Source of the DNA: Lenzites betulinus
Lineage: Eukaryota > Basidiomycota > Agaricomycetes > Polyporales > Polyporaceae
DNA: 64,000 nucleotides
Reading direction: 5' to 3'
Assembly: GCA_022264855.1 (NCBI GenBank)
Contig: JABYQU010000001.1
Location: forward strand, 124,001-188,000
The notes beneath the pieces were generated by a model. It was not told where the DNA came from and ran no database searches. It saw only the letters and a list, made by a program, of their open reading frames with translations. Positions 1 through 11,063 of this stretch are shown here, one piece after another. Each line of letters begins with the position of its first letter. Position 1 is the stretch's first letter. The translations under genes and the position numbers were made by a program.

Positions 1-43
1 TGCGTGGGTCGTTGCGGCGTGTGCGGACGTGATCGGTTTGCAG

Positions 44-996
44 GTACATCCCCGCGCTGCAGGGCGTGGTGCTCGCCCACGACCGGCTGGAGTTCCTGGA
101 GAAGACGGCAACTATAAAGGCGGATTGTCCGTTTACGATATGTAAGGTTGCGTTCGACGCGACTGTATGGAGTCCACAAGTGGGCATGAAGCTAGGTAAG
201 TCGATACACGGGCATGCAGTACCCCATGGGCAGCGCTGATCCAAGAAAATAGTGGGCAAGATCAACCTCTCGTCCCCAGATCATATATCCCTGCTCGTAC
301 ACCGCACGTTCAACGTTTCGATACCCCGATATCACATCACTACCGATATATACGAGTTCGAATACGGTCCCGCCGAGAACGACCCCGAATTCGGCACAGC
401 AGGCGCAGATGACGCCGCACCAGACCCCGCCGCAGACACTGCAGAGGCTCACGAGCAGATCCAAAGCGGCGGCCGCTGGGTGCACACGCTCACCGATACG
501 AAGCTTGGCGACGCCGACGGCTCCCTCGAATTCACCGTTGTCGGGTGCGTACCTCCCCCCATTCTGCTCATCGGCTTAATACTCACGTCGTCCCTACAGC
601 CTCACAATCGCAAACCAAATGATCTCATTAGTTGGTTCGATACAGCCGGACCCCTTCTCCCCCGAGCACATTCCCAAAGCCACGGTCACAACCGCGACGG
701 GCCCGAAATCTACGCGCACCGCGCAACGCGCCGACCCCGTGATGATGAGTGAGCGCGAGGTCGATGCGCTCATCGAGGATGGGGATGAGAGCGATGATGA
801 GGACGCGTTCCAGAAGCTAGGACGCATGGGCGACGAGGCAGAAGCTGCGGAACGGCGGGCTCGCGAGGCGGCCGAGGAGACGGCCCGGAAAGAGAAGAAG
901 CGGAAGCGGCGAGAGAGCAAAGCACAGGAGAAGGGTGGGGATATACAGGATGCCTCGGGGGAGAGGAAAAGCAAGAAAAAGAAGAAGACTAGTTAG
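44..996 (+). CDS. RPA43: RNA polymerase I subunit RPA43 (5' end outside window)
   Basis: Likely the RPA43 stalk subunit of RNA polymerase I, which transcribes rDNA in the nucleolus and contacts Rrn3. I see three exons: 44-195, 253-544 and 600-996; the first joins an exon beyond the left edge. Introns 196-252 and 545-599 have GT/AG ends and keep phase. The conserved core reads GKINLSSPDHISLLVHRTFN, the OB-fold region typical of the family, followed by an acidic linker and a second strand set ending LTIANQMISLVGSIQPDPFSPEHIP-like. The C-terminus is charged: an acidic Glu/Asp stretch, an Ala/Glu/Arg helix and a Lys-rich tail ending KKKKKTS, as in fungal RPA43 proteins. The N-terminal half is missing because of the window border, not a mutation. 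Another OB-fold Pol subunit (RPB7/RPC25) is less likely because of the long charged tail. Confidence 0.85.
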
Positions 997-1108
997 GTCT
1001 GCTTGTTGTCTATGTTGCTTTGCTATTCCTCGTATGTTTAACAGTTAGCATGGAGCCCTGTTTGTGGAACAATGAGAATATGGTGTCACGTAAGCGAAGC
1101 AAGATATC
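997..1108. other. Spacer between RPA43 and tRNA-Lys copy 1
   Basis: Presumed 3' untranslated region of RPA43 and the 5' flank of the tRNA gene. No coding signal seen. Confidence 0.4.
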
Positions 1109-1192
1109 GCCCGCCTAGCTCAATCGGATAGAGCGTCAGACTCTTACTAGCGGGTGATCTGAAGGCTGCGAGTTCGACCCTCGCGGTGGGCT
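1109..1192 (+). tRNA. tRNA-Lys(CUU), intron-bearing, copy 1
   Basis: Cloverleaf read directly: acceptor GCCCGCC (1109-1115) pairs with GGTGGGC (1185-1191, one G-U); D arm GCTC/GAGC; anticodon stem TCAGA/TCTGA (1136-1140 and 1158-1162); anticodon CTT at 1143-1145; T arm GCGAG/CTCGC with loop TTCGACC. A 10-nt intron (1147-1156) sits in the canonical place, one base 3' of the anticodon. A T-run (TCGTTTT) directly downstream fits a Pol III terminator. The base after the acceptor stem is T rather than the usual purine discriminator. Near-identical copies are at 4865 and 16926. Confidence 0.93.
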
Positions 1193-1453
1193 AATCGTTT
1201 TGTCGTCGGACGTTGTGAAAGCCAAGCTACGTTTTTGCAAAGAGGAACGTTCGACTCCCGGGAGCTCTGGATCTACGATAATATTGCGCAGGTAATGGAT
1301 CAATATTGTGGACGGCAAGAGTAGTAATGAAAGATAAGAATACAGGGATGATCGACCTCATAACTTGACGGCAACTTAGTATACTTGAATCAATTTAAAT
1401 CCGATGAAGTCGAACGAGACCGTAGGACGGGTGCGACGGGAGGGCGCGGAGAT

Positions 1454-2240
1454 TCAAATGAACTGAGGAAACTCGAGAATATTGACGTCTGGCTTCGGCG
1501 GCTCAGCACGTTGCCGGATAGGAATGGTGAACTGAACGTCCTTGTGCCCGGGTCGTCGCAGAGTGCAGAGCTGGCCATCTCGGAGGAGGAACTTCTCTGT
1601 CCCCGGAGGTATCTTGTCAATCGGAATACCGAACGAGCATTCGAGCGGCCGCAGCCCGACCGTCGGGGTTGTCCCAAGCGGGACGGTTGGACCAGGTCCG
1701 GCGAAGAGACTGAACTCGAAGGGCGAGTTCTCGGGTTCTCCGGTCGCGGTAAGGACGAAGTCGAGACAGTATTCACTCGCATATTTGGAGCCCGGGAAGA
1801 GTCTGACAGAGTAGTCGCTGTCTGGGATGGGCTGGATGAAAACTCCGAAGTCGCCGGGACGTGGTTTGAGCTGGAGAGAGAGCATGAGGAGGAGCACGGC
1901 GAGCCGAATGGACCGAACGCACCCCCGTAAAGTCGGCTTTGGCATCGAGGCATTTCGTGGCCCGCCGAAAGACAAACTCAGGATTTCCGGATTTACCCGT
2001 CATCTCCTTCAGATCGTTCTCCAGATATTTCACTATCCCTTCCACAGAGGTCCCCTTGTAAAGTCCATCATTGAGGGAGAGGATCTCGAAGTCGTTCTTC
2101 GGGGTGTAGAACGAGTAGCGCTTGCGAACTCCTTCAAGACAGACGTCGCGTACTGTCTCTCGGGGTGTCAAGAAAGATGTGGTATTGCAGGGAGGTGATG
2201 TTGAGGTGGACGCGCCATTCGCGCTGCGAGGTTCCGACAA
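1454..2240 (-). CDS. Hypothetical protein, 244 aa
   Basis: I do not recognise this protein. Two exons, 2240-1923 and 1870-1454, flank a 52-bp intron with donor GTGCGT and acceptor CTCTCCAG in phase 0, giving 244 residues. Before the intron the protein has a Ser/Thr-rich start and then charged segments such as YSFYTPKNDFEIL and GIVKYLENDLKEMTGKSG; after it comes a beta-rich stretch around LKPRPGDFGVFIQPIPDSDY. No signal peptide, membrane helix or catalytic motif stands out. A long reading frame on the opposite strand (1385-1930) is taken as its antisense shadow, because only the minus strand gives a clean splice. Product existence is an inference from codon texture and splice phase. Confidence 0.55.
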
Positions 2241-2744
2241 CGCATCTTGAATATCTTGTAAGCGTCTTGATTTGCTACTGGCTTTAGGTCTCGCAGTTGT
2301 CGCCGAGACCTAAACACAGGATGTGCGGCATGTCAATGCTGATCAATTGGAGCAGGAACACAACAAGGACCGTATACCTTACGAGGCAGCGTCTTGGTAT
2401 AGGAGTCAAATGAGGAATCGGAGGCAGATTCAAGGCCCCCCTTGGGGAGAGTTACAATGGTTTTGACGCTATTGTACGGCTGGTGTCGTTTGACCTTCTA
2501 GGTGGCGTTAATGCTATATGAGAAGCATGTATGAGCAAGTTACACTTACATGACGTGTAGAGGACTCGTCTCTGCTGGTGCGAGCCATTAGTGGTTAAAC
2601 GCAACGCGGCGCCCGTGGTGCGATGTTGTGGATGAGCAACGTAGACGCCGGGACGAAAGTACTCATCCCGACATGCATTGTTCGGAAATGTCTATTATAC
2701 ATAGGTTCCAGTAGTCACCATTGTGCAGCGAAATCGGCCACTGT
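2241..2744. other. Intergenic, no gene seen
   Basis: 504 bp between the hypothetical protein start (2240, minus) and the NmrA-like stop (2745, minus). It should contain the promoter of the first and the 3' UTR of the second. I see no tRNA, repeat or further exon. Confidence 0.4.
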
Positions 2745-3910
2745 CTACAGGCTGCGGATCTGGTCCTCCAAAGTCTTCCACTTCCACGCCTTCTGTCCCG
2801 GGTTGACGAGCTCGTTGTCGTTCTCACTGAAATCTGCCCAGTTCTTCCCCAGCGCAACGCTGAAAACAGATATGCTTAGTCTCTCTGCAACCTAAATCGC
2901 TCTCACGCTGAGTGCTTACCGGATGTAATCCAGGAGATTCCCTGCGTGCCCCTTCTCCGAGCGCAGGCGGGCTATGGCCGCCTCGATGTCCACGCTCTGG
3001 ATCTCGCCCTTCGGTACGCCCTTGACGCGCGCGAAGATGTCGCGCACATCCTCGAAGGTCACAATCGATCCCGCGATGCGGACCAGGTCCGGGACACTGG
3101 CCGCCGTCTTCGGGTCAAGCGCGAGGAGAGACAAGCTGGCGGTCGCCCTGCCGATGTCCGCCTTCGACGTGGTCGCAAACTTCTGAGACGCGGGCCCGTA
3201 TGGCGTGAACACGTTGTTCTGTAGATCGAAGCCCACTGCGAAGATGAAGCTGTGAGTTATTCGCCCGTCTGCTGGGTAGTGTAGGCGACTTACAGTACGG
3301 CCCTAGCAGAATCTCGACAAAAATGCTCGAGTAGAGAGCGATGACCTTCGTCTGAGTGCCCTTCGCGATGGCACGGGTGGCCTTCGCAATCTCCTGCTTC
3401 TCCGCCCACTCCGGGTGCTCATAGCCGGAGAAGTCAACCAGCCTGTGGTCACTAGAGTGCATAGTGTGAGTTCACCACGCTTCTCAAAGGATGGCGTATA
3501 CTCACAGTCCGAATTCGCCCAAGAAGAAGACCTTTACGCCCGCCTTGACCGCCGCCTCGCCAACCTTGTTTCTGTCCTCCTCGGACACGGAACTGGCGAG
3601 GAGGTTCACGACGACATCCGTCCCAGCAAGTGCGGTGGCCAGAGAGTTCAAGTCGAGCGCGACGACCTCTGCGCCCTTCTTTGCGAGGTCCTGGGCTTTG
3701 GTGGCGGACGGGTCCCGCGTAAAGACCCGGACAGTGGAGAACGATGCCTTATAATCCGTCAGGAAGACAGAAGTGATGGGCTCGCCTGTGGGATGACAGT
3801 ACTATTAGCTCGCACACGCAAGCTGCCTCAGCACACAGAGACTTACCTAGTTGGCCTGTGCCACCGATGATAGCGACGCTGGGCTTGGTGCTGCTGGTGC
3901 TGGAGGACAT
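2745..3910 (-). CDS. NmrA-like / isoflavone-reductase-like NAD(P)-binding protein
   Basis: A 310-aa atypical short-chain dehydrogenase of the NmrA-like group; such proteins bind NAD(P)(H) in the cytosol and act as reductases or redox sensors. The substrate cannot be told from sequence. Five exons: 3910-3847, 3785-3506, 3451-3294, 3235-2920, 2859-2745; all joins keep phase. The N-terminus has the glycine-rich dinucleotide motif IIGGTGQLG after a Ser/Thr-rich start, then VRVFTRDPS with the Arg expected for NADP binding, and DVVVNLLASSVSEEDRNKV. The C-terminal half carries TTSKADIGRATASL, the usual NmrA-like substrate-lobe segment. The start is the first Met before the Rossmann strand. Length fits the family. 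No pathway neighbours help to assign a role. Confidence 0.83.
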
Positions 3911-4864
3911 GTTGTGGAGGTATAGTACTGGTAGGTGAAGGTGTTGATGCCTTACCCCGCACAAAACGCGGCCTATTTATCCATCGAGGCTTCCCCCTTC
4001 CACACGATGCTGCTACGATCGCGTTCCATGGCGATCGACCATCTCGAATACAGCTGAGTACTGCAATACCGTCGCGGCGTCGCCAGGCTTCGGATGACGA
4101 CTCGCGGTCTCAAAAAATCACACAATTATGGCGCCGCCGACCATCGCACCCACTCACTCTCCGCGTTCGCGCCCAATTGCGACAGGGCGAAGGCGCGGAG
4201 TGTGCCCGTTGCCCCTGTCGCCACCGCCTTAGCTCCTCTTAACTGCAAACTCCACCCTTCCGCGCGCGTAGCGCCCGCCGTTCGTCGTGTTCCGCCCTCC
4301 GCTCACCAAGCATTGACATTGGCTACGCCCCGCAAGATCGTTACTAGAACGCATGCTTAGTGAGCGAAATTGGACTTTTTGCAACCAGGCTTCAAGCCTT
4401 GAAGAGAAGCTGAACCAGCTCGTCATATGGTGTTCGTAAAGGTACCTGTGCATGTCAGCCTCCAAGCTTATGTCCTTTGATTTGGGCTCACCTGGACAGC
4501 ATTGAAATTGGCTAGAATGGGTGGATCACTGTACTATACGCCTCGGCGGGTGTTGTGTCTGGGACAAATATCACATTCCACATTCATAGTCGTCGCGAGC
4601 CGATAATGGTAAACTAGTCAAGCCTGGCGCCGCCGAGGTTAGTACTCCCGTCCCGCCCCATGACACATTCAGCGTTTCGACATGGCGATGATTGCTTGTT
4701 GCACGAGGGATGTCGATTCACCATTATAGTTGCTGATACTTACAGGTGAGTAGGGTCTGGTCAAAGTGATAGAAGCGGGTTTTCGAAGAGGATGCTTTTT
4801 CAAGTTGCGAAGGCGTGTAGAGATACGACGTAGTCATGTATGCCTACATTTATAAAACAATATC
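3911..4864. other. Intergenic, no gene seen
   Basis: Promoter side of the NmrA-like gene, then about 900 bp up to tRNA-Lys copy 2. Small open frames at 4094-4360 (+) and 4229-4465 (-) overlap each other, lack splice support and resemble no family. Confidence 0.4.
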
Positions 4865-4956
4865 GCCCGCCTAGCTCAATCGGATAGAGCGTCAGACTCT
4901 TACTAGAGTACTAGCGGGTGATCTGAAGGCTGCGAGTTCGACCCTCGCGGTGGGCT
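4865..4956 (+). tRNA. tRNA-Lys(CUU), intron-bearing, copy 2 with longer intron
   Basis: Same mature sequence as the copy at 1109: acceptor GCCCGCC/GGTGGGC, anticodon CTT, identical D and T arms. The intron is 18 nt instead of 10; the extra 8 nt (CTAGAGTA) repeat the CTAG that begins the shorter intron, as expected from a small internal duplication. The T-run TCGTTTTG follows the gene. Flanks match copy 1 only for a few bases (TATC upstream, TAATCGTTTTG downstream). Confidence 0.9.
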
Positions 4957-5113
4957 AATCGTTTTGACATTCCGACACTCACTTCCATTATTTTGCTCAT
5001 TGCTTAATGCTGAAATATTTATCAATACGAGTTCGAACGAAGCTGAACCTCCATAAAATTAAGCGGGACAAGTGCGGCGGTGTCACAGATTCATAACTAA
5101 GTAAAGTAAGGCA

Positions 5114-6022
5114 CTACTGCGTAGGTATCGGGACAGGCACGTCCATCTTGCTGTCGACATCCAGCGCGACGACGAATCGGCTGACCAAATTGTACGTGCC
5201 TACAGTGGCGACCGCATCGACTATCTGCTCGTCGGTCAAGAACTGGTGCAGGTTGTTGAACACCGGCTGAGGGACCTTGACCGCGTTCGTCATGAAGTCG
5301 GCGAAGATCAACGCTGCCGAGAGCTCCGGTGTGAGCGTCGTGCCCGGGGTGAGCGGAGACAGGAAGGCAGGTGTCAGTCGGATTTCGCGCAGCTGGTCGA
5401 GAGTCAGGCCCGCTGCCCGTCCCACGGACTCGTGCTGAAGCCTGCGGTTAAAGGGCGGCGTCAGCGTGACAGCGCGAGAAATGGAGTCGTGAGGGCATCG
5501 AGGTGCTCACCAGACGTATGCAGCGTTGTTCAGAACGCCTGTGCGCAGGATCTGAGGACAGTCAGCTCGCAGTAGGTTTTATAATTTGCCAATGAGCTCA
5601 CAAAGAGTTCACGCATAGGCGCAGGCAACGAGTTGTTGTCCCGGATGTCCGTCGCAAGGGCATTCCATCCTGAGGCGAGCCCGTCATCTTGTAGTCTACG
5701 GAAAGGAAGTCAGGTCAATACACGTGAGCTCAGCTTCATCGATTTAAGACACGCACAGTACGCCGTCGAGGTCTAGTAGCGTTCCGTTGGTACGCCTTGC
5801 GCGGATGGCATCCGCGACCTAGAAACGCGATCACATGACTATCAGTACGCGGTGCCTCCTTTGGTTCATTGCCATGCTCACCGCGTTTGTTCCCGGGGCA
5901 GGGAACACATATGGCACCCGTGCAGGGAGGTTGTCGTCGCGCTTGACAGGCGAGTGCGCGAGGACGGTCCCGAAGAACGCGGCAAGGAGGCAGAAAATCA
6001 ACGAGACGTGCGAAGGAGCCAT
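5114..6022 (-). CDS. Secreted carboxymuconolactone-decarboxylase-like (AhpD-fold) protein
   Basis: A 221-aa protein with the AhpD/CMD helical fold. Five exons: 6022-5882, 5818-5757, 5695-5602, 5551-5511, 5441-5114; phases agree. Residues 1-22 form a signal peptide (hydrophobic core IFCLLAAFFGTVLA), followed by a dibasic SPVKR site that could be a Kex2 cut, so the protein probably enters the secretory route. The CMD core includes ILRTGVLNNAAYVW, LQHESVGRAAGLTLDQLREI and a helix pair ending IVDAVATVGTYNLVSRFVVALD. There is no CxxC pair, so alkyl-hydroperoxide reduction of the AhpD type is unlikely. Bacterial relatives act in the protocatechuate pathway; the fungal substrate is unknown. No catabolic neighbours are present. 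Confidence 0.82.
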
Positions 6023-6916
6023 TTTACCTCTCCAGAGAACGAAGCAGGTCGTAGTGGGTGAGGATGGCAGAGCCTGTCTGCGGATGCGCGTTCTTATATT
6101 GCGCCTCGAGGAGTCTTCGGCCGCATGTTATGACCTTGACATGCTTCTCCGTGTCCTGACCGGGTGGCCGGTTCCCATGGGCGTGGTACTTCGCACCCAT
6201 TATTGGTCACGAGAATACGAAACCCGGCTTCCGAAGATTTGCAAAGCAGAGAAGGCCACGCGTTCAGGAATCCTAGAGCTGGATGTCGTCGTACAAGTAC
6301 ACATCAGACCAAGTTGTCGTGGCGCCCGAATGGTGTCTACTCGACGCGCACCTTGAGGAATGCGTGGACCTTACAGCCTCAATTGGTCAGTCAGAAAGCC
6401 GCAACGTGGTCCGCTAATCTATTCTCACCAGAGCACAAGGTGTCAAGGTCTCCCCACTGACACCGCGGGCGCCGGCCATCATGCATCACTTCAGCCACGA
6501 CGGCCAGTGAACATTGCCGATACGTGCGTAGTAAGAGAGCCGGGCGTCTCCGGGTCGTCTACGTCGGGCCCACTCGGACTGCAGTGAATATGGGCTATTG
6601 GCAGTATTCGGAGTAAGGCTTTCGGCCGTGAACGTTAACATCCACGAGAAGGTCTGGAACCTAGAACTTGAAGTATTTGATACTCTGTCTTGCTAATCAG
6701 CCAGTGTTCGACTCCGACATTTGCCGCGTCTCTGAGTCCCCGTCCAGAGTTGGCTCTTCATATAGATCAGCATTCAATAACGCATTTGGCAGCACTGGTA
6801 ATTATAAGAACTACAAGCCTAAGCAAGAGCAAACATGATGGCCGCGTGCGGGGTGCCCAAATAGGACTTCAGACTGCAGCAACTGGCCTCAGTCGAGTCC
6901 TACGAAAGATGGGCAA
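6023..6916. other. Intergenic, no gene seen
   Basis: 894 bp between the secreted CMD-like gene start and the F-box gene stop. Open frames at 6164-6460 and 6360-6587 (+) have no family resemblance or splice support. Confidence 0.4.
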
Positions 6917-9534
6917 TCATTGCGAGAACAGCGATGTCGAGAAGAACGCATGGCCCTTCAGGACATCCTTGTCCGCAGTACGGTCCCCGCGCGCATCTTC
7001 CGGGTAGATCGTGATCGTGTGGTGCGCTCCAGCGCAATTATCCGGGTGCAGGTAGAAGTCCTCTCTATTCAGGCTCTTCCGCGGTTTGTCGACCCCATGC
7101 ACGCTGCGAAACACTATTAGTGCTACGGGCCGAAGCGGCTGTCTGTGGTACGCACCTCCGACAGTGCTTGTGAAATTTGTGGAGCCCGTCAGCGTGGTAA
7201 CGGCAGCGAGTACACCCATAGATTCCATCGGGAATGTCGCCCGCTGCCTCAAGCGCTGCCTCGGTAGCTAGGACCAATTTGGTGTGCTCGTCATCAAGTA
7301 TGGCCCATTTGTCCACCTTGTCCTCTAAGGAGAGCTGCAGACGGGAGTTGTATAGGGCGCACCGAGGTTGCTCGTGTAAGTACTGTAGTCATAGTCACAT
7401 CAGCACATCGGAAGTGCAACAAAACGCTAGGGCGGCGAGCTCACCGTGTTCTCCCAATCGTATACTTCCATGTACCCATACTTGGGAGTAGCACAAATCT
7501 TGCAGTAAAACCGCTTCCTTTGCATGACTTCGTATGTGACTTGGCCCGGATCATATCCACAAGCGCGAGCTAAATCATAGGCTTTTTTGCTGGGGAACAC
7601 TACGCGGAATGGAGACCAGTCCTCGCGCCAGGGGTGTTCCAATCGTAGTTGACCGCAAGCGGAATTCAGAGCTTCCTCAAGACTGTCGGTGTATCTCCGG
7701 AGATGAAGAAAAGGTTGAGAGGGATCACGAGCGCAGGGATGCGCGAGAACGTTTGGCCAGCGGAGATCATTACGACGGCAACACGAACACCGGAAGCTGA
7801 TAATGGCCAGAGACAGTAAAGGACACTCGGCCACTTCTACACGGTCCTTCGGCACCAGCGCCTCAAATTCACGTTTGCGCGCGTCGAGCCAGTCCTCCTG
7901 TAGCGCGTCCACAAGCGCCAGGAAGTCGCCTTCAGTCACGTTCTGGGACGCGGGTGCATCCAAGAGCTGTCGGCATGCGGGCCTCAGCACGAGGTCCGAA
8001 AATGTGGCTCGAGTGTCCGAGGCGGGATCTTGAACTCCAAGGTAGGTCGGGTGAGTTTGCATGGTGCGGTGGAATCTCGAGATCCTAGCACCGTACAACT
8101 GGATTTTTTCTTTCCTCAAACGGGCGTCGCGTTTAACTTCCAATGGCGCAATTAGATGCTCCCGCATGTCCGTAAAATCTGTATAACATCCAAAATGGTG
8201 AGTACCTGGACGTAAGTTGACGAGTCACCAAATCGAACCAGACTCTGTCAGCGGTTCTACTTTGTTGAAGCCTGGCATGTCGTGATAACAGCGGGGGCAC
8301 CCTTCAGCGAGCTCTTTGCTCCAGCCTTCCTCCTTCAGGCGTGCTAAGATACTAGATCTGCAGCGTCACTACGAAATGCGGAAGGAATTAGACTCTGGGG
8401 ACTTACGAGTGACGGCGGGCTTCTACTTTACTTTGCCGATAGCGCATGAGCCTCTCATCTTCTTTCGCACCCCAAGCCGTGATCGCTTTAGTGTCCTAGG
8501 AGAGCAATACTGTAAGTATCAAAATTACAAGGAAGGTGGTGGCACGAGCCTCTGCCCATTTGTTGACACTACAGATATTCGCTTTTATAAGCTGTCTCCT
8601 TTGCTCGAGAGAAGCACGTCTCCAGAGATACTTAAAATGGACAACGGCTGGGAAATAGAACCACCGAACTGTCGTCAATGTCCTGCTACAATGTACCATG
8701 ATGTCGGCAAAGGATGAAGAATAGCAATATGCACCCACTGACCATTCGTCTCTGCGTGATACAGATCTGAGAAACATGCCCTCAAGCCCAGTCCCCGCGG
8801 CCTCCGAGACATCGGATAGGAATTGTTGTATTGTCGACCATTTCACTACCCTGGCCCAAAACATGATATGTGAGAACACAGTGCGACTAATGCACGAGGT
8901 CAGAATACTCTCTTACTTACCGCTTCGGAACACAGGAGCTACAGTAACGGCCGTAAAATGCCCAAAAGGGCAGTTGGGCATCCGCCGATCCGCCACATAC
9001 CTGTATGCCGGCGTTCAAGCCGTATGCTTCAATTTGGATGATAAGACAGATCTAGCAGAGGACTAACCGTGCACCACTGCGTGAAAAGAAGAATCGCATA
9101 TCTGGGTTCGCTCAGATGGGGTGGGCACGCCGGGGCGCCGTTCGATGTGCGAACCCTCGCTTCCTTCCAAGCGAGCGCAGAGCGGCGGTTCATCAAGAAC
9201 CCACGGAAAGTTTTGGATGTGCGCGAGAGGTTCAATAGATCCTGCGGGTGTAGGTGAGTGAACACCTGTCAAATATGAGCGTTAACAACTTGGGCAGACA
9301 CTGATGCCGACTGTGTGCTGGACACACCTCGAGTAGGATATCTAGAGACACGTCTTCCACGAAGGCGCGTCTGGGAAAACTTAGGGTCACATCCTCTAGT
9401 TCTCCGTCGACGCTGGTCTCAGTGGCGTTGTCTCCTACGGCCGACCCCGCGAGGCTGGTGGCGCTGTGGGTATCCTTCAGAGAAGCCGCAAACGATGTAT
9501 CCACTTTCATCTTCTTGCTCGGAGGAGAAGGCAT
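6917..9534 (-). CDS. F-box domain protein (basidiomycete type), 701 aa
   Basis: Probable substrate-recognition subunit of an SCF ubiquitin ligase. I place ten exons: 9534-9328, 9265-9068, 9000-8921, 8850-8743, 8685-8529, 8495-8407, 8357-8239, 8178-7445, 7382-7156, 7103-6917; all phases agree. The F-box covers about residues 60-115 (SLDILLEVFTHLHPQDLLNL then TFRGFLMNRRSALAWKEAR). A Cys-based cluster follows: C in QWCT/VCGG and YCSSCVPKR, the zinc-like site usual in the mushroom family. The C-terminus keeps paired Cys (CTRCR, HKHCRR) and the characteristic RKSLNREDFYLHPDNC end. The target is unknown; these proteins are highly expanded in Agaricomycetes. The start is the Met after a short hydrophobic in-frame run; 9594 is an alternative. 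Exons 4 and 5 are the least certain. Confidence 0.8.
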
Positions 9535-10291
9535 TGTGAAGCAAGAAAGCAAGGTCAAAGTTGAGACAGTGATGTATGAGAATGCAACGAACACGAGGTT
9601 GACCAGTGAGACGGGTGACTTGGCGCATCGCGACGCGTATCGTGAGAATCAAAGAGTCTGCGCTAGTACGCTACCCTGAACAACCGATCGGTTAAGTTTC
9701 AATGCTGGGCAGCCTGACGCCTTATCCTCGGGGGTAACGCTAGACAACATTTCAGTGGTGCCCGGGTATAGCAGCGGGGAATGGATGTAGAACATACTGG
9801 TGCAGGACAAGGAAATTCCAAGGGATCTTAAAGTCGTACGTGCGTTGCACAGCTTTCTCATTTCTGCACTTTGACGGGAAGTTTGAAGTCTCTAGCGCAA
9901 TCTAAGGCATCCTGGACACCTCGGTAGCATAGCTGCCCCCATAAATCGAGAGCACGCACTTTTCAAATTGAGATGACCAGCCACCTGTCTGGCAACGCAA
10001 ACGTAGTCGACGATGCAAACCTGCACAGCTGCACCGTTACCCAGTTGAAATCGAAGTCTAGTGCAACCGACCGCGTCGTATACTTCCATCGTCCCTTACA
10101 TACAAGGCAGACATGGCAGTGGAATGAAAAGACATCCTCGGGAATAACCCTAGTCTCTATTTTGGGCTTGCGCGGCATAAAGCATATGGCTCATTCGGGA
10201 TCATATGTTATGGTAAGTGGTACAGACATGATGCCGTGCAGATGTTTCGGAGTGCGAGATGGGATAGCGGCAGACACAACATGCGATGCAT
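9535..10291. other. Intergenic, no gene seen
   Basis: 757 bp holding the F-box promoter side and the RPS23 3' UTR. No other exon or RNA gene seen. Confidence 0.4.
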
Positions 10292-11063
10292 TTATGACCT
10301 GGGCTTCTCCTGCAGGGAGGTTAATTATACACGGTCTGAGAGACATAGATGGACGACTTGCCTTCTTCTCCTTCCAGAGAGCCAAGAGACCAACACCGGA
10401 TACCTTGACGACCTTGAAGCGGACACCAGGAATATCACCCTTGGCCTTACCCCGACGACCGAAGCCGGAGATCAGGACCTCGTCGTTCTCATCGACGAAG
10501 TTCAGGCAACCATCGTTCTGCGCAATTCCCGCAATCAATACCGCATCACAGGGTAGGCACGAATCCCGTCCATCACGGTCCAGGCCAAAGAAAGGCGCAG
10601 AAAACCCGGGTCAGGAGGGAATCGGGTGGGGGGATACTCACCGGCACGAAAGCGGTGACCTTCTTGCCGTTCTTGATGAGCTGCACACGGACACACTTCC
10701 GGATAGCAGAGTTGGGCTGCTTGGCCTCAACGCCGACCTTCTCCAGAACGATGCCCTTTGCGTGGGAGGAGCCTCCAGTGGGGGAGGTCTTGTAGATGTT
10801 ACCGAGGGCGCGCTTCTTGTATGCCTTGTCCGCCTACATCGCAAAAATCGCAGGACAATCGGGGGAGCGAACGTTCAGAGATGCCCTGCAATAAGGGGAT
10901 AAGGAGATAGGGAACTCACCCAGCGATTTTCACGGCGGTCGTTGCGGAGCTTGCGCGCTGCCTGCAAACCGCGGGGTTTGTTTGCTGCGACGCAGAACGA
11001 TTAAAGGGGGGCCTAGCATGCGCAAAACGGCGAGGGGAGCGAGGACGACGACTTACAGCCCAT
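10292..11063 (-). CDS. RPS23: 40S ribosomal protein uS12 (RPS23)
   Basis: Small-subunit protein at the decoding centre. Five exons: 11063-11057 (7 nt), 10984-10920, 10833-10642, 10517-10362, 10309-10292 (18 nt), giving 145 aa, the length of the yeast protein. Near-invariant blocks are visible: [59 protein letters not shown] and [15 protein letters not shown]. Pro64 in KQPNSA is the residue known to be hydroxylated in eukaryotic uS12. The last intron begins GCAAGT instead of GT and ends CTGCAG; using it gives the conserved end KEKK-EKPRS, whereas reading through gives a foreign tail. The 7-nt first exon (Met-Gly plus one base) is typical of ribosomal protein genes. Confidence 0.97.

Noticed and set aside
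1385..1930. 181-codon plus-strand frame opposite the hypothetical protein
   Set aside because: It lies antisense to two minus-strand exons that join in phase; no family resemblance.
4094..4465. Small opposing frames upstream of tRNA copy 2
   Set aside because: Overlap each other on opposite strands, no splice partners, no motif.
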